Positions 19,838 through 32,038 of a DNA stretch of 64,000 nt are shown piece by piece. The notes beneath the pieces are model-generated. The model saw only the letters and a program-made list of their open reading frames with translations, made no database searches and was not told the origin of the DNA. The stretch comes from Cladorrhinum sp. PSN259. Taxonomy: Eukaryota; Ascomycota; Sordariomycetes; Sordariales; Podosporaceae. The stretch is from positions 1-64,000 of the forward strand of contig MU867106.1 of assembly GCA_033725935.1 (NCBI GenBank). The letters run 5' to 3'. Numbering within the stretch: the stretch's first letter is position 1; the number at the start of each line of letters is the position of its first letter. The translations under genes were made by a program, and so were the position numbers.

Positions 19838-22296
19838 GTGCGAGATTAGTTTTCGAAGAAGAGTTGTTGTTTATTATTGACGCTTTTACATGCTAGATCT
19901 ATCTACCGGGTTAAGCTCCACTGTTTACTTCTTTTTACAAACAGCTCCTCCTATCCGTACGTTTCTTTTCTTCCACACCACACATGCACCACACACCACA
20001 CACCACACCTCCCACCACACCTCCTACCACACCTTATACCACACCTCCCATACTATATCTATCGAGCGTAGCGAGGCCGTGGGTTTGGGGGCTTGCCCCC
20101 ATAGAGCTTCGCTTCAGTCCTCTCCGCGTGCGTAGCAAAGAATGTTCGGGGAGAAGGTATTTTACTGCTGGTGGTTGTGACGGCTTAGAACAAAATCTTG
20201 ACAGCGGGGAGAACAATCACAACAAGCTAAAGGAAAAAAGAAAAAAAAAAGGCTGAAGGAATCGCCTACGACCGTTGAGGCTTAAGGATAATGCCTCATG
20301 CATTCCCCTAATTAGCGTTATATGCTAAACAGGTCTGACAACAGACAGTTGAAGGCACTCCCATGCTAATGGGATTTATAAAATAAAATAAAAACCCCTT
20401 ATTAGTAGGTAAATCCGTCTAAAACTTTTACTTACGGTAAATGGGAACAAATATTACTACTGGCACAAGAGCTTCAGATCTAAATGGAAGGACCAAAGCA
20501 ACGGAAGCCCAAATGGGGAAATCTCGTCCGTTCTTTACCCCAACCCCAATCCTGTGGCGGAGTCTTAGTCGATCAATCGAGATCGATGATTTCTTGGCTT
20601 TCTTTCCCTACCTAAAACATACCTAAAACAGAGAGCTGCCCCTGGGAATACCTTGAACTCCCTTACAGCAGCCCAGTCGCCTGCGAAATCCAGTCCCTTC
20701 CTCCAAACTACTTTCGTTTATGAACGGATTTTCCTTGTCCATTTCCACCTTGACTAACTCCCAAACGACACCAATCCGTCTCAGTCATCCAATGGCCCTT
20801 TTCGGCCAGACTCGTGGAGTCCAGGCCGCGTTATTCAAGTTGGTTAATTAACGGGGTATACAGTTAGATTAACGGGGTAACTAACTGCTTCGGGAATTCA
20901 TTCATGTAAGCTACTATCTAGCTTCCATTTAGAAATGATAGCTACAGCAAAATTTTATTAAAATACCTATACGGATCCGTACTTGTATTTATTTGGAGCG
21001 CATTTCTGAAGGTTCTAGCCTAAGGAAGGAGTCTAGCTGTTACTTGGTTATATTTACTGATATGCTGAGTTGTTGCGGTAAACAGCAGAACTTTCCTGTC
21101 GCTGACACCTTGCGCCCTTCCGTGCAGATTGCTAGAGTGGTTAGTTCCCCTGTCAATCTAACCGTGCACCCCCTTAGTTTAACCTGTTCAGCATTATTGC
21201 GTCAAACATTGGCCTCTAAGCCTGAATTGGAGCTACCCACAGCATGAATATTACGTCGCGTCTGCCACAAACCCCCATGACTTTACAGTTGGCGCTGAGA
21301 AATTCCTTCGCTATCCCTCACTTTCCGAGGTCAGACTCCTCGGTTGGCAGGCTAAAATCGAAAGCTCACATATCAACCTGCAAAGCCATGTCCATGGACT
21401 GTCTGTGCACAGAATCCCCGCCACCGATTACTATCGTTAAGTGGGTACCTCTTTCTTCTCCTTCCTCTTTTTTCCGGGGTAAGGTTTACATACGGCAGGC
21501 AATTCACAGAGAAATTTTTTTTTTGCATAGCAGCCACGATCCGCTGACGGTACCGCCTATTGAAATAGCTAGAGAGTCAGAGGAATATTAGACGCATTGA
21601 CCCCAATACAGACAGCTTTCCCCAACCTGCCTCGCCGGTAGAGGTGGATGAGCCACGAGGTCCCAATCCGCTCTTCTCGTTGGCTCGCTAAGATCTGGGG
21701 GGTTACACTCCCCACTTGCTATTTCGCTCTGGGACAGCAAAACCACGGGCCCTTTGCGTCTGGTTTTAACTCGTCTTCCATGTAAAACTGGAGCTGTGAT
21801 ATTGAGGATTGGAAATGAGCGAGAAGTGCTCCTGCTCAATGTGATTGTGGTTGGCAAGAATGGGAATCACCAGCCATTATAAACATATCTTAGTGTCGAT
21901 TTCATTCGCGCGCTTCCCTGTTTTCTTTCTTCTCAGGTCAAAAACGTCAGTGCTCACTGCTGGTTAAAGTCCAGGACCCTGTTTCCCAAGAGCTTGTTTC
22001 ATCGAGATCCCGTTGCACGGACACCACCACACCCTGTGAGGCTTGATTTGCGCATACATCGATCGTTCTCCATTCCCCAGCTTGTCCAAGTCCAGGCTTC
22101 GACCCGAGTTCAGCTTTGATGGACGCACAATTGTGTCCGGCTCAAGTACTTCAAGATCTCTCCGGCCCCTGCCCCTGTTCTCTTGGCTCCTTGTGATGGC
22201 TCTGTCACCAACCCAACCTCGACGACCAACACGAAGAACAGAAACCTAAACCGCCGCGCGACAGCAAAAGACGAAATCCAGTCCATCCCTACCAGC
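19838..22296. other. Long intergenic stretch with a dispersed repeat and simple repeats
   Basis: No gene recognised in about 2.4 kb. It holds a CACACCACA-type microsatellite (~19,978-20,050), a ~92-bp dispersed repeat (20,073-20,164) and A-rich runs at 20,230-20,251. An in-frame upstream ATG at 22,183 could extend the next gene by 38 residues. Confidence 0.5.
20073..20164 (+). repeat. Dispersed ~92-bp repeat, copy 1
   Basis: Shares GAGGCC, GGGTTTGGGG, CTTCGCTTCAGTCCT, CCGCGTGCG and GGGGAGAAGGTATTTTA in the same order with 45,735-45,825 on the same strand, about 90% alike. No terminal inverted repeats or target duplication were found. It may be part of a larger interspersed repeat. Confidence 0.65.
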
Positions 22297-23659
22297 ATGT
22301 CGGACGCCGAAGGCCCTCCACCGCCGCCGCCTCCCTTTGTCGAGCCATACCCGGGCTTCTCGGACGAAACGAATGGCCCCCTCATCGTCGTGGTCACGAC
22401 GGCCCTCACCGGTCTCGCAACCTTATTCGTCATAGCTAGAACATATAGTCGCATGATATCAGTCGGGAAGATTGCGCTCGATGACTGGATCATCATCGTC
22501 TCTATTGTATGCCCAAGCCATCACCAAATCTCGTGGCCTAACTTTCCCCAGCCGATCCCAAACACCTTCTAACCTTAGAATGTATACCAGCTCAACGGCA
22601 TCTGGTACGTCGGCATGAGCGGCGCAGCTGTGCACTTCGGCGGCGGGCGCCACATCATGACCCTGAAACCAGAAGACACGACACAAGTCATCAAATTAAC
22701 AGTGATATCCTTCGTTCCCGGCGTGACATCTTTCGTACTGCCCAAGTTCGGGGTAGTAATCCTCCTGGCCAAACTTCTCAACCCGTCAAGACCGCATATC
22801 ATCTTGATGTGGATCATCTCGGTCCTCTACGGCCTCATGACGATTGCTATGTTAACGCTCAATTTTGGCCAGTGCAGGCCTGCTGCTGCGCAATGGGACA
22901 TGGCTCTCAAGGGTACTTGTATGGATCGCAAGATTGTGGTGAATTACGCTATGACATTGGGGATTGTGGGCGCGGTGTATGACTTTTACTTGGCGGCTTA
23001 TCCGACTTTTGTGCTTTGGGGGTTGCAGATGAATATTAAGAAGAAGCTTGCGCTTTGCAGCTCGTTAGGGTTTGGATACTGGTGAGTGCTGAGGTATGCT
23101 GCTGTGAAGGAAGTCGTGCTGATTATCGTACTATGATAGTGCTGGCGCAGTGGCTATTTACAAGTGCACGACATTCCAGGGTTTGCTCACGCTGCAGGAC
23201 TACACTTATGCCTTGGGGAATGTCGTTCTTTGGACCAAGTATGTTCCTATTTCCCCACTCACTCCCCATCCCAACCCGCTTCTAACGTTCAACAGTATCG
23301 AGGCAAACAGCGTGGTAATCTCAGCATGTATCCCTCTCCTCCTGCCACTAATGAAGAAGGTCTTTGGATCGTCCGCGCTGGGAGGAAGCACAGGGAAATC
23401 AGGCGGGGTCTCAGGCAATTCAGGCAAATCCAAGAGTGGGAATGGGACATCGGGACTGGTGACATTCGGTGGAGGTCATGGTCCTTCGAAAAGGTCTAGG
23501 ACGTTGCCTTCGCATTTGGATGGCGGCACACATGATAGCAATGACAGCAAGTACATCATTCTCGAGGAGCGGTCGTTTCAGTACTCATCGCGCGAGGCTG
23601 GGGACGAGGATGCTAGTGTTATGGAGCGGGTGAGGGGGACGAGGCAGGATGGTTGGTGA
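22297..23659 (+). CDS. Fungal rhodopsin-domain / Pth11-like membrane protein A
   Basis: Predicted exons 22,297-22,506, 22,579-23,081, 23,140-23,238 and 23,296-23,659 give 391 aa; introns of 72, 58 and 57 bp have GT..AG ends. The protein starts with a proline run (PPPPPPPFVEPYPG), then about seven hydrophobic segments. Family marks include ARTYSR...LDDWIIIVS after the first helix, NFGQCRP in the extracellular loop, the ...PTFVLWGLQM helix and a long Gly/Ser/Lys cytoplasmic tail (~110 aa). These proteins are orphan GPCR-like membrane proteins, some needed for surface sensing. Spliced junctions restore FGYCAGAVAIYK and LWTNIEANS, supporting the model. An upstream in-frame ATG (22,183) cannot be excluded. 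Confidence 0.85.
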
Positions 23660-25942
23660 TCGTGACCTGGAAGCGACTCAGTCTCTGTGGCATTGTTTAC
23701 TACGGCATGGAATGTTCTGTAGTAGTATAGGATCATGGGCTTTTGGACTATCATTGTCATTTAGATACTCTAGTTGTACTCAAAAAAGTCTTTCATATCA
23801 TTATACCATTTATTATGTTTTCTCAGCTGTCGATTCATCGGTCTTTTCTCTACAGCTTCAATCACACAACCATTTCGACCACACATCATAAAACATAACT
23901 GCGCCTCGGTTGCAGGCCTACCACCACTGATAAACTTAATCGGATCTCTGAACCCTCTGCAAATGATCTTCTTGCGTTAACATTGTGGAGCAAGCTTTTT
24001 TGAGGATTCATGAACGTGGCAAACAATAAACGATAGTATTGACGGATATGCCCTCCCTAGGGTGGATAAAACAGGTGTGTAATTTGCTAAAGAGGATGTT
24101 AAAAACGACAGTATTGTATCAATAGATGCCGGACTTGCCCGGATGAAGAATGGAAAGATAACGACAATAACCTCTTCTGTAAATTTCCACTATAGTATTA
24201 GGAAGACGCTGCTTACCGAACCAAGTCAGTCTGATATGGCAGTCCTGATAGATTGTCTTCTCGGTATGTAGACACGTTCTCATCACACCAAGGGCAATGT
24301 ACAAGAAAGGGCTCCTTGGTTTCATATTTCAAGGTTTCAACCAAGCGATATTTACCATATTGACGTCGTCTCCCCCTGACGGCCTTCCAGTATCTCGGTC
24401 TCTCGATGTCAATAGATTCGGATAACGGCTATAAGAAACTACCCGGTCGGCAGAAATTAAAGATTAGACGATAAAGAAACTATACTTTATCAAGTCTTCC
24501 CAGCTCCAGCCCTTGTGCCTTAAAGACCGTAATCAGTCAAGTGTTTTAGTATCGTAGGTACATGTCTTCGTACGACCCCTTACGGAAGCTCTAGAATTCG
24601 ACCCGGCCGCTCGGACCCCTTTGTTCTCTATATTAGGAAGCAGATTTTGCAGGCTAGATTCCCTATGCGGCAGTCCTGTAGGACGGGCAGGATGTGCATC
24701 TGTCAATGGGAAATTAAGGGTTAAGGTTCCAGAGGATGTCTGGGCCTACGTTCGGCGGTGACAGTGGCTTAATCATCGCCCACGTCCTGGCACACCCTGT
24801 CCTTTGGCCACACAAGTAATATATGAATAAGGTTATTCGATTGAGCCTTTTGATAGCATCGATCTAGATTTATTAATTTAGTTCTGCATGCATCGGTAAG
24901 CACTTAAGACAGACTATTGAAACAGAAATGTAACCCTGTTAATGTCGTGTAAGTCGTCTTGTTATGCGCGCCAATCAGGTTGCGGGGTTTGGATTTGGGG
25001 GACGACTCAGACGGGACAGAACCAGACGACGCGCTTTATCGTCCACGACTAGGTTGGAGCAGGACCCAAAGATCGTTCATATTTAAAGGAGCCACTTAAA
25101 GCTAAGTCGCTTACTGTGGCTGGCTGGCTGGGTAGATTGGTACATGGATGGTTTGCTTTGGAATACATTTTGCCACCTTAGGACCCACCTTGATGGAGTG
25201 AAGCAGGTTTAAGGAACAAAAAAGACTGTGAGGACAAATGAAGGAAGCGGCAGTCTGATTGGGATCAAATTTAATTTTGAGCTGTGGATTATTTTACTTT
25301 GTGTAAGGGTCGTAGGCGGTGAGAGGAACGGTCAGCTGAACAAAAAAAAAAAAAAAAAAAAACCGGCGTGTAAAACAGAAAACATAGGCCATTTTACAAC
25401 GAATATTAGAAATAGGACCGTACTCTCAAACACGTCAAGAAGTACACAAATATGTCTAGGAGAGAAGCTTTTCGGGCCTATAGAGGATAAATTTAGAGGG
25501 ATGTAGTTGCTTCTTTTAAGGCGTATACTGTCTCTTAATACGCATTTACAGTGAACCTCGCACCGTATTTTCGACCCAGACAGCAGTCCCAGTAGAAAAG
25601 CCGGCTTCTCACTTGCTTAGCGATCCTTCATTTGCAAAAGTCTGGTACATCTTTTTGGCACGAAACCGGGTAAATGCGCAGCACCAAATCCAGGTCGTTT
25701 AGCACCAGACACCAGCTAAGCTGGATGGCGGTCCCTCACCACCAATGAATCACTCAAGTTGAACAAACTCGGGCTCGAACATCACGATCATTGCACATAA
25801 TTGGTTCACATTACGGGAATGGATTGTATGTGGCGTGTCTGTGTGCTCATTATATAACTAAAAGTTGCCAGGACGTAATTATAAGTAAAGAGATATAGCG
25901 GTATCAAGGTCATGTAGTTAAGTATAACACTAGATCCAATGC
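23660..25942. other. Intergenic, no gene seen; contains a ~21-base A tract
   Basis: About 2.3 kb without a convincing reading frame on either strand. An uninterrupted A tract of about 21 bases starts at 25,342. The strand shows no flanking duplication that would make it a retroposon tail. Confidence 0.5.
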
Positions 25943-27230
25943 TTAAAGGTAGACATAACAGAAGGGTCCCGCCGTGGTGCTCAGCAACTCCTTAATCTTC
26001 TTGGGAGTCCCCGCCGCATAGCCGGCATCGACATGGTCCTCGATCGTGGTATCCGCGCTGGGCGGGTTATTTAAGAACGTGTTGGTCCCCGCTACGGCGG
26101 TGGCTCCCTTGGTGCGAGTCTGAGGGTCGAGCTGTTGCCAGATCCACCAGACCCGGTCGAGCATACTGTGGTGGAGGTAAAAAGCCGGGTCACCGGGGGA
26201 GACAAAAAAGTCACGGCCCGGGTCGCCGCCGAGGGCATAGTGGCCGCCACCGTGGATGCCGATGTCTGGCATGTTACCCTGGAGCTTGTTCTGGAACTCG
26301 AGGATGTTTTGCGGTTGGAGGATGGTCGAGAGCGTGGAGGAGGCGTTGGCGAACATTTGGTTAACGGCGGTTGTGAGGTCGCGCTTCAGGCAGCGAGGGT
26401 TATATGCAAAGGGGCCGGCGGGGTTCTGCTCGTTGATGCCGCCGGGCAGATCGAGACTGACTGGACCAAGATTGACGCTCATGTTCTTGAAGGGGCCCGA
26501 GGTGACGCATCCGCCACCCGTACCTGCAGGGAGGTACACGGGAGGAAGACCGGCGCTGACGCCCAGGATGAGGTCCGGCTTGTTTGGAATGAAGGCCCCG
26601 TTGCCGGACATGGAGGTGTCGCTGCCGTCGAAGATGGCAGAGTTCTCCATGCCCTGGATGGCGGTCAGACCCCAGTTCCAGTACGGCTGGCTGCCCTGGT
26701 AGCCGCACTCGTCTTGGAGGGCTTTCTCGTAGAGCCAAGTGTAGTAGCGGTGCCACGAGAGGAAGTTGCCGGTCCAGTGAATCGTCATGGTCTGGTTGAT
26801 GTGGGTGGCGACGAAGTCATCGAACCGGCTCTTGGCGCCTGGGACCAGCGACGAGGGTGTCCTTGCAGGCTTTGACTGCAGGCACTTGACTGCTCGGATG
26901 TAGTCCTTCTTTTCCCAATCGCTCAACATGTTCCTGCGGCAGGGTCAGTCACTGTTGGTGGTCATGGCAAACAGGATGAAGGCTGGTTACTCACCACTCC
27001 CGACGGATTTGGAGTCTGCTCAAAGTACATTGGGTTTGGCCTCCAGGAGGAGTACGCTTCTCTAAGACGTCAAGCTCCTCCTGAATCTCGGTAAAAGTGG
27101 CGTTACCCAGAGTCTCCAACTGGGTGAGAGCCTGCTCTTGATCGAGAGGAACAGTATCAGGGGCTTGAGGTGCAGCCAGCGCCCTGGATGCAGCCTGGAG
27201 GCCAAGGAGCACGAGATTCGTGGCACGCAT
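25943..27230 (-). CDS. Secreted short tyrosinase (type-3 copper oxidase)
   Basis: Exons 27,230-26,995 and 26,933-25,943 (61-bp intron; donor GTGAGT, acceptor CCGCAG) encode 408 aa. A signal peptide (MRATNLVLLGLQAASRALA) precedes the domain. CuA histidines are about H123, H131 and H140 (THINQTMTIHWTGNFLSWH); the CuB site is around residues 305-340 (GIHGGGHYALGG, then DPAFYLHHSMLDRVWW). The enzyme oxidises monophenols or catechols to quinones. Length matches the short secreted fungal class, which includes members of secondary-metabolite clusters such as orsC-type proteins; orthology is not shown. An upstream in-frame ATG (27,290) would spoil the signal peptide. It lies 7 kb from the PKS. Confidence 0.92.
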
Positions 27231-28846
27231 GTTGGCTGGACTGGTTCTCAACAACGACGATGTGGATCTGCGAGGACTACAGAACGACAACGGAGAGAAT
27301 AGCTTATTGGAGATGTGATAGGTCGTGGGGGAGCCTCATAAATAATTAATTATTTGGACCATGGAGTCGGTGATCCTTTTACACGTGGTCAACGTGGTAG
27401 TCGGCGAGGTTGGGAGGTAATGCGTCGTCAAAAGACGACGCTACTAACTGCATGTAAGGTAGGTACCCCGGTAGTTGAGTGAGACTTCGTCTTCCGAAAG
27501 ACCTGTGCAGGAGAGGCAAATGGCCCGAGATGATGCGCTACGCTTGATCAAAAGCACTGGTCAGGGTCACACTGCAGGATGAAAGTTAGGCGCCGCCATC
27601 AACCGTTTATTCAGTGCGGCACTTCTTTCTAGGTAATCGTTTTTGTCCACCAACTCGAGTCCGTTGTTGGCTCCCTTGTGGTGATATTGATTCGAGAGGG
27701 GAAAATGTTAACTATCGATTCTCCTGCATGATGCGGCTTGTCTGAACTTGTTCATTCTTGATCTTTTGTATTTTTGGTTTTTGCGCTTAGTGTCATTTTC
27801 GATCTAAAACTCGCCAGAGTGGGTTGCATCGAAAATGGACACTGGTGCCCCACTGGGCTGCCTGCAATGGCCAAACAGTTCGTAACTGTCGGTACGGTAC
27901 CTCAGTTGAAGAAAGCGGGGTTGTTCTGGAATCTCTAATGAACCATTCACCCGAATCTCTTCCGGATATTGTAGGCGCCAACATAACGAGTTGTCTTTTT
28001 CTCGATCCATCATGTATCCGATATTGATGTTGAACGCGAGATGGCAACTTAGGAGACTGACCTCAGTTCCTCGAGAAAGACACGGTCTTGGGCTAAAAAA
28101 AGGAAGGGTCGTGCGCTGACGATGAGATTTCCTAAAGCGGCCGTTATTCTCGAAGAGAGGCGCTCGCTAGGCGTTTGTTCACAATGTTACACTGCTCACC
28201 TCGCTGGGATTCGCCCGGGATGCCCCCTGTAGCTCCCTAGCTTACCAACATCTTAGTAGCACACTAGTTAACGTACGCTCGATTTCTCGGTAACCCGCCC
28301 CCCTGAAGCTTTTTGCCATTGGGCATCGAGCGAATCTAGCAGATCGAACCCCTTGTGGTGTGGGGAAGGAATGTCAGATAATAGCAATCCTTTAGAAGTG
28401 ATAATTGCTGGTTCAATTAGACCAAGATCAAGAGAGAGATAGAAATCTGAAGATTAATTGAAGTGCTTGCCCTCTCCTACTGAGAGTATAAAACATGTTT
28501 AGATCTCGCTTAGTGTGGATGTTCTTGGCTAATTGTATTAATAATGTACATATTATGCTAGAAGGCTTCGACATGAGATTATTTTTAAATATAGAACTCT
28601 TCCTATAGCATACATGAAGATGGTATTGAGGAATGTTGCTAAGTGATCACAATCGATAGTGCAGTACCAGAAAGGAACTATTGATGTAACTCTAAACATT
28701 CTGTCTATGCGAGAGGGTGCGCGAATGAAGGAGCCACCTATATCCTCTGTGCCGATCTCCGTGTTTATGTAATCTGATCAGGCTATTTCTGATAATGTTA
28801 ACTACCTATAAGCTATAGAACTCTAGCTGAAGATTGCGGAATAGAG
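27231..28846. other. Intergenic, no gene seen
   Basis: Tyrosinase promoter side at the left. Short open frames near 27,800-28,050 occur on both strands with no family resemblance. Confidence 0.4.
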
Positions 28847-29798
28847 CGTCGCGACTACCGCCGAGGGCGAGCTTCTAACCTACGAGTTGATTACTAAGCA
28901 GCATGGGGAGGGTAAGGCTGGCTTCTTCCAGGCGAATGTTATAAACGAGGTTGAGGTACTAGCTATGATAACGGCCGTGGTGCAACATGCGAAACAATTG
29001 GACGTGTAAGTATAACTTAGTGGCCCAATCCTTCCCACCTTTCCTTTCCCCTTGCCCTGATAAACGGCACCGCTTAGCATTGTGAATAAGGCAGGCGTCG
29101 GTCTGGCTGGGAGGAGACTACACAAGATGCCGGATCAAGGCTGGACTGCTACGCTGTAAGGCCTACCATCATCTTTCCTCCTTGGACATGCGAATTAACA
29201 AAAGTCATCGGATGGCGATACTAATCTCCGCGGTCATTTCCTCTGTTCAAAGCATGCCATCAAGTAGTTTCTCATCCAGGAACAGCTTGCCACTTCAGGG
29301 AAAAGAGGGTGCATCATCAACATCGCTAGTGCTGGCGCTCTCCGCGAACTGAAATTTGCGGGTAACTGATATCTATTTGGCCCAGACTGCCTGTCCGGAG
29401 AATTTCACTAACGGTTGTTGCTCAGCGGCCTACGGCGCCTCCAAGTCGGGTGTTATTAGCCTTTCCCGAACCACGGCAATCGAATACGGGGCCGACAAGA
29501 TCCAATGCAATGGTCTCTGTCCGGGAAGTAAGCACATCTCTGCCTTTTCTACTTTGGTACATAGCTCACCACACCCCGGGACTCTTGCCCAGGTATCCTC
29601 ACCCCTATGACCTTACCGATGCTTCAAAACCAGGACGTCGCCGCCCATCTCAGGGAGACGGTGCCATGGGGGGAGGGCGGTCTTACCAGGGGACCCGAAG
29701 AGATTGCCCATGCGGCCGTCTGGCTTGCCAGTGAAGAAGCGGGATGGGTGACAGGCGTGATTCTACCCGTAGACGGAGGATTTGCGATTCATCCTTGA
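28847..29798 (+). pseudogene. Short-chain dehydrogenase/reductase, probable pseudogene
   Basis: A spliced SDR is readable: ...TAEGELLTYELITKQHGEGKAGFFQANV (~28,857), VVQHAKQLDV, then IVNKAGVGLAG, NLRGHFLCSKHAIK, INIASAGALREL, AAYGASKSGVISLSRTTAIEYGADKIQCNGLCPG, TPMTLPMLQ and the C-terminal WVTGVILPVDGGF. Likely introns include 29,361-29,425 and 29,528-29,592. The Y-x3-K catalytic pair is present, but the Rossmann glycine motif upstream is missing, NNAG reads NKAG, and TAG at 29,265-29,267 replaces the Gln usual after AIK. C-to-T change explains the stop. Probably inactive. The exon between 29,160 and 29,240 is uncertain. Confidence 0.7.
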
Positions 29799-29916
29799 GC
29801 TTCTTTACATCCGTATTGAGCTGCACAGATTATGCTATACCTACTTCTTAAGCGTACTTCTTTTATAGAACAAAAAACAAGCAAGTTGCCAGCGCCTCTC
29901 TTCCCCCTTTAGATCA

Positions 29917-31233
29917 TTAGATTTTTCCGTCCAAGAACTGAATGGCATGCTCGGCCGCCTTCTTGGCATCTTCCTGAAACCCCAATCCCTCTCCCGCCAT
30001 GAACATATCGTGAGGAGCCTCCTTGATCTCAAAAGTAGCCAGTCGCCCCCCAGCTCGCTTCTGCACCTCGATGAACGCCTGGATGTCCTCCTTTAGACTC
30101 TCCCTCGCACCCCACTGCACCCAGATCGGCACCTGCGTCTCTATGGCCTGCTGATTGGGCGAGATGTAGGCGTTCTTCCGGGGATCCGCGCCTTCCGGGT
30201 CGCCGTTTACCTTGAGCGGCAGGAACACGCGGTATGCCCAGTCGAGCAGCCGCGGCGGCACCATGTCCAGCCGCTCATTCTCGCGTTGGCTGAAGGCCTC
30301 AGACGTCACCGTCAGGTCCGTCCACGGGCTGAAGAGCAAAACCCCACCGGGCTGCGGTAAGGCTGCCTTGGTCGTGCCGGTCTCCGTGAGGTACCGCAGC
30401 AGCGCAAGCGCTAGGTTCCCGCCGGCCGAGTCACCCGTGATGATGACGTCCTTGCCGGGCACGTTAAGGCGGAAGACCAGGTGTGCATATGCCGTGATGG
30501 CGTCCTGCAGGGCTGCAGGGAAGCGGCCGTTTGGGAATGAGACGGATGCGAGGCGGTACTGCGGGGCGAAGACGGCGCTGCCGTCGCCGGCGGCCTGCAG
30601 TAGGAGCTTAGCGCCGAAGCCGACGTCGCGGTCACGGCAGTCGAAGATGACGTAGGCGCCGCCGTGAAAGTGCAGGAAGATTCGCCGACCCGGCTGGTGT
30701 TTGTAGCTTTCCGGCGCTAATGGCGCGGGATACCAGGTGCCGCCAATCTTGACGGGCTGGATGGCCGGGTCGGGGGACTGGGCGACACCCTGGTAAATGG
30801 ATTCCTGCTGCCGTGGCAGCTCTCCGGTCTCTGTGGACGATGACTCACCGTGTAAGTACGGCTTGATGGTTACGAACCGCTCCTTCTCCTTGCCGGGCTC
30901 GAGGCTCCTAGGGCCCAAGGTGAACTCAACCTTGGAGGCGTATTCGAAGATGAAACGCGTCATGGCGCGCCCGAAAGCTTGCTGGACGGTCCATTGCCGG
31001 ACCGGGCGGCACGCCGGATGAATCATGTAGTAGATCAGGAGGACGGGGAGCTTGACCAAGGCCTTTACGAGTGTGTATGCCGTGTAGAGAAAGAAGCCGG
31101 GCTGGTGAGTCCAGAAAGTACCGCCTTCCATTTTCGTCGGTCTTGGGGCTTCAGGATCCTCCTGCATGCTACTGGCGTTGTTCTTGGTAAAGAAAGGCCG
31201 TGGAAGAGTAAGGTAGATGGGAGCAGGCGGCAA
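29917..31233 (-). CDS. Alpha/beta hydrolase-3 family esterase
   Basis: An uninterrupted 438-aa frame. Residues ~47-70 form a hydrophobic helix (FFLYTAYTLVKALVKLPVLLIYY), suggesting membrane association. The hydrolase fold follows: oxyanion HGGAY near residue 189, nucleophile elbow GDSAGGN near 266, FSPWTDL near 305 and catalytic His in EAPHDMF near 407. This HSL/acetyl-hydrolase-like family cleaves small esters and lactones and often accompanies fungal PKS genes. Later in-frame ATGs (residues 22 and 35) are possible starts; the region before residue 35 is weakly conserved-looking. It sits beside the Pth11-like gene and the PKS, so a tailoring or deacylating role is possible but inferred. Confidence 0.88.
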   Translation of the reverse strand: MPPAPIYLTLPRPFFTKNNASSMQEDPEAPRPTKMEGGTFWTHQPGFFLYTAYTLVKALVKLPVLLIYYMIHPACRPVRQWTVQQAFGRAMTRFIFEYASKVEFTLGPRSLEPGKEKERFVTIKPYLHGESSSTETGELPRQQESIYQGVAQSPDPAIQPVKIGGTWYPAPLAPESYKHQPGRRIFLHFHGGAYVIFDCRDRDVGFGAKLLLQAAGDGSAVFAPQYRLASVSFPNGRFPAALQDAITAYAHLVFRLNVPGKDVIITGDSAGGNLALALLRYLTETGTTKAALPQPGGVLLFSPWTDLTVTSEAFSQRENERLDMVPPRLLDWAYRVFLPLKVNGDPEGADPRKNAYISPNQQAIETQVPIWVQWGARESLKEDIQAFIEVQKRAGGRLATFEIKEAPHDMFMAGEGLGFQEDAKKAAEHAIQFLDGKI

Positions 31234-32038
31234 CCTGGGGCTTTAGGGTCTCTTGGCTTGATATCGAGAATACTTCCTACCGCCGGGTGGTCAAACACAA
31301 TGTGCCAGCGAATTTGTGTGATGTTGTGATGTGGTTAAGGTCGCAACCGCCAACCGCCGGGCGGCAAAGCAACCCACCCGAAGTCAGCCAAGTAGCCGGC
31401 TGTGGCACTGGCAGCGACCGTTGGAGGGAACACGGAATTGAACTCGTGCCAAGTCGCAATCGCCACCTGCTGAGCCGCAGAACATATTGTCCCTTATTAA
31501 GAAAGGAACCTGCTGCGGCAAGAGGGAATGGAGCATCAACTTTCCATCAAATCACAATTGCCAACTTCCATCTGACCTGCAGACCGGCGGCATATTGCCC
31601 GTCATCAGCGTATTACCTTTGATGCACAGTTCGTATCGGGCTGCGGGCTGGCAGCAGGCAGCGCTGGCTTGCATCTGGACAGGGGGGTGGAGAAGGGTTC
31701 GCTGCAACCAACGGTTTTGTTAAGCAACCAATACGGACCCATCGGTCCTTTGGGCGATACCACCTGCAGGGAAGCATCGAAAAGGAAGGGCGGTTTTGGC
31801 TTGGTGCCGTGTACCAAGTGTTGACGATATACGAGGAGATGAATCAATGAGTTTGAGAAAGACGTCTTTAACAACAATCCTAGTTCTGGTAGTCGGTCTC
31901 TGTCCGAGAATGGTAGATACAGAATTCTCCGACGGGCAGATACGTGTGTAAACAACTCCATGCCACCCATCATGATAACCTTGCCAGAGGTCCCGATTCC
32001 TCTCCAAAGAGCAGCGCGAGAGCGCACCGCCACCCATA
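31234..32038. other. Intergenic between hydrolase and Pth11-like gene
   Basis: No gene recognised. It contains two CCGCC-G-GGYGG motifs close to the hydrolase start (listed separately). Confidence 0.4.
31279..31364. promoter_or_regulatory. Paired ACCGCCGGGYGG motifs upstream of the hydrolase
   Basis: ACCGCCGGGTGG (31,279-31,290) and ACCGCCGGGCGG (31,353-31,364) lie 46 and 120 bp before the hydrolase ATG at 31,233. The core CCGCC-G-GGCGG is a near-perfect palindrome of the CCG...CGG kind bound by Zn2Cys6 regulators. Binding is not shown. Confidence 0.25.

Noticed and set aside
19978..20050. CACACCACA run read as a coding repeat
   Set aside because: Simple microsatellite open in all three frames with no start context or conserved length.
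25342..25362. A-tract as the tail of a processed retrogene
   Set aside because: No gene-like sequence precedes it and no flanking direct repeat was found.
26135..26875. 246-codon plus-strand ORF opposite the tyrosinase
   Set aside because: It lies entirely antisense to the conserved tyrosinase exon; its Gly/Val/Arg-rich translation matches no family and is explained by GC-rich codon use on the other strand.
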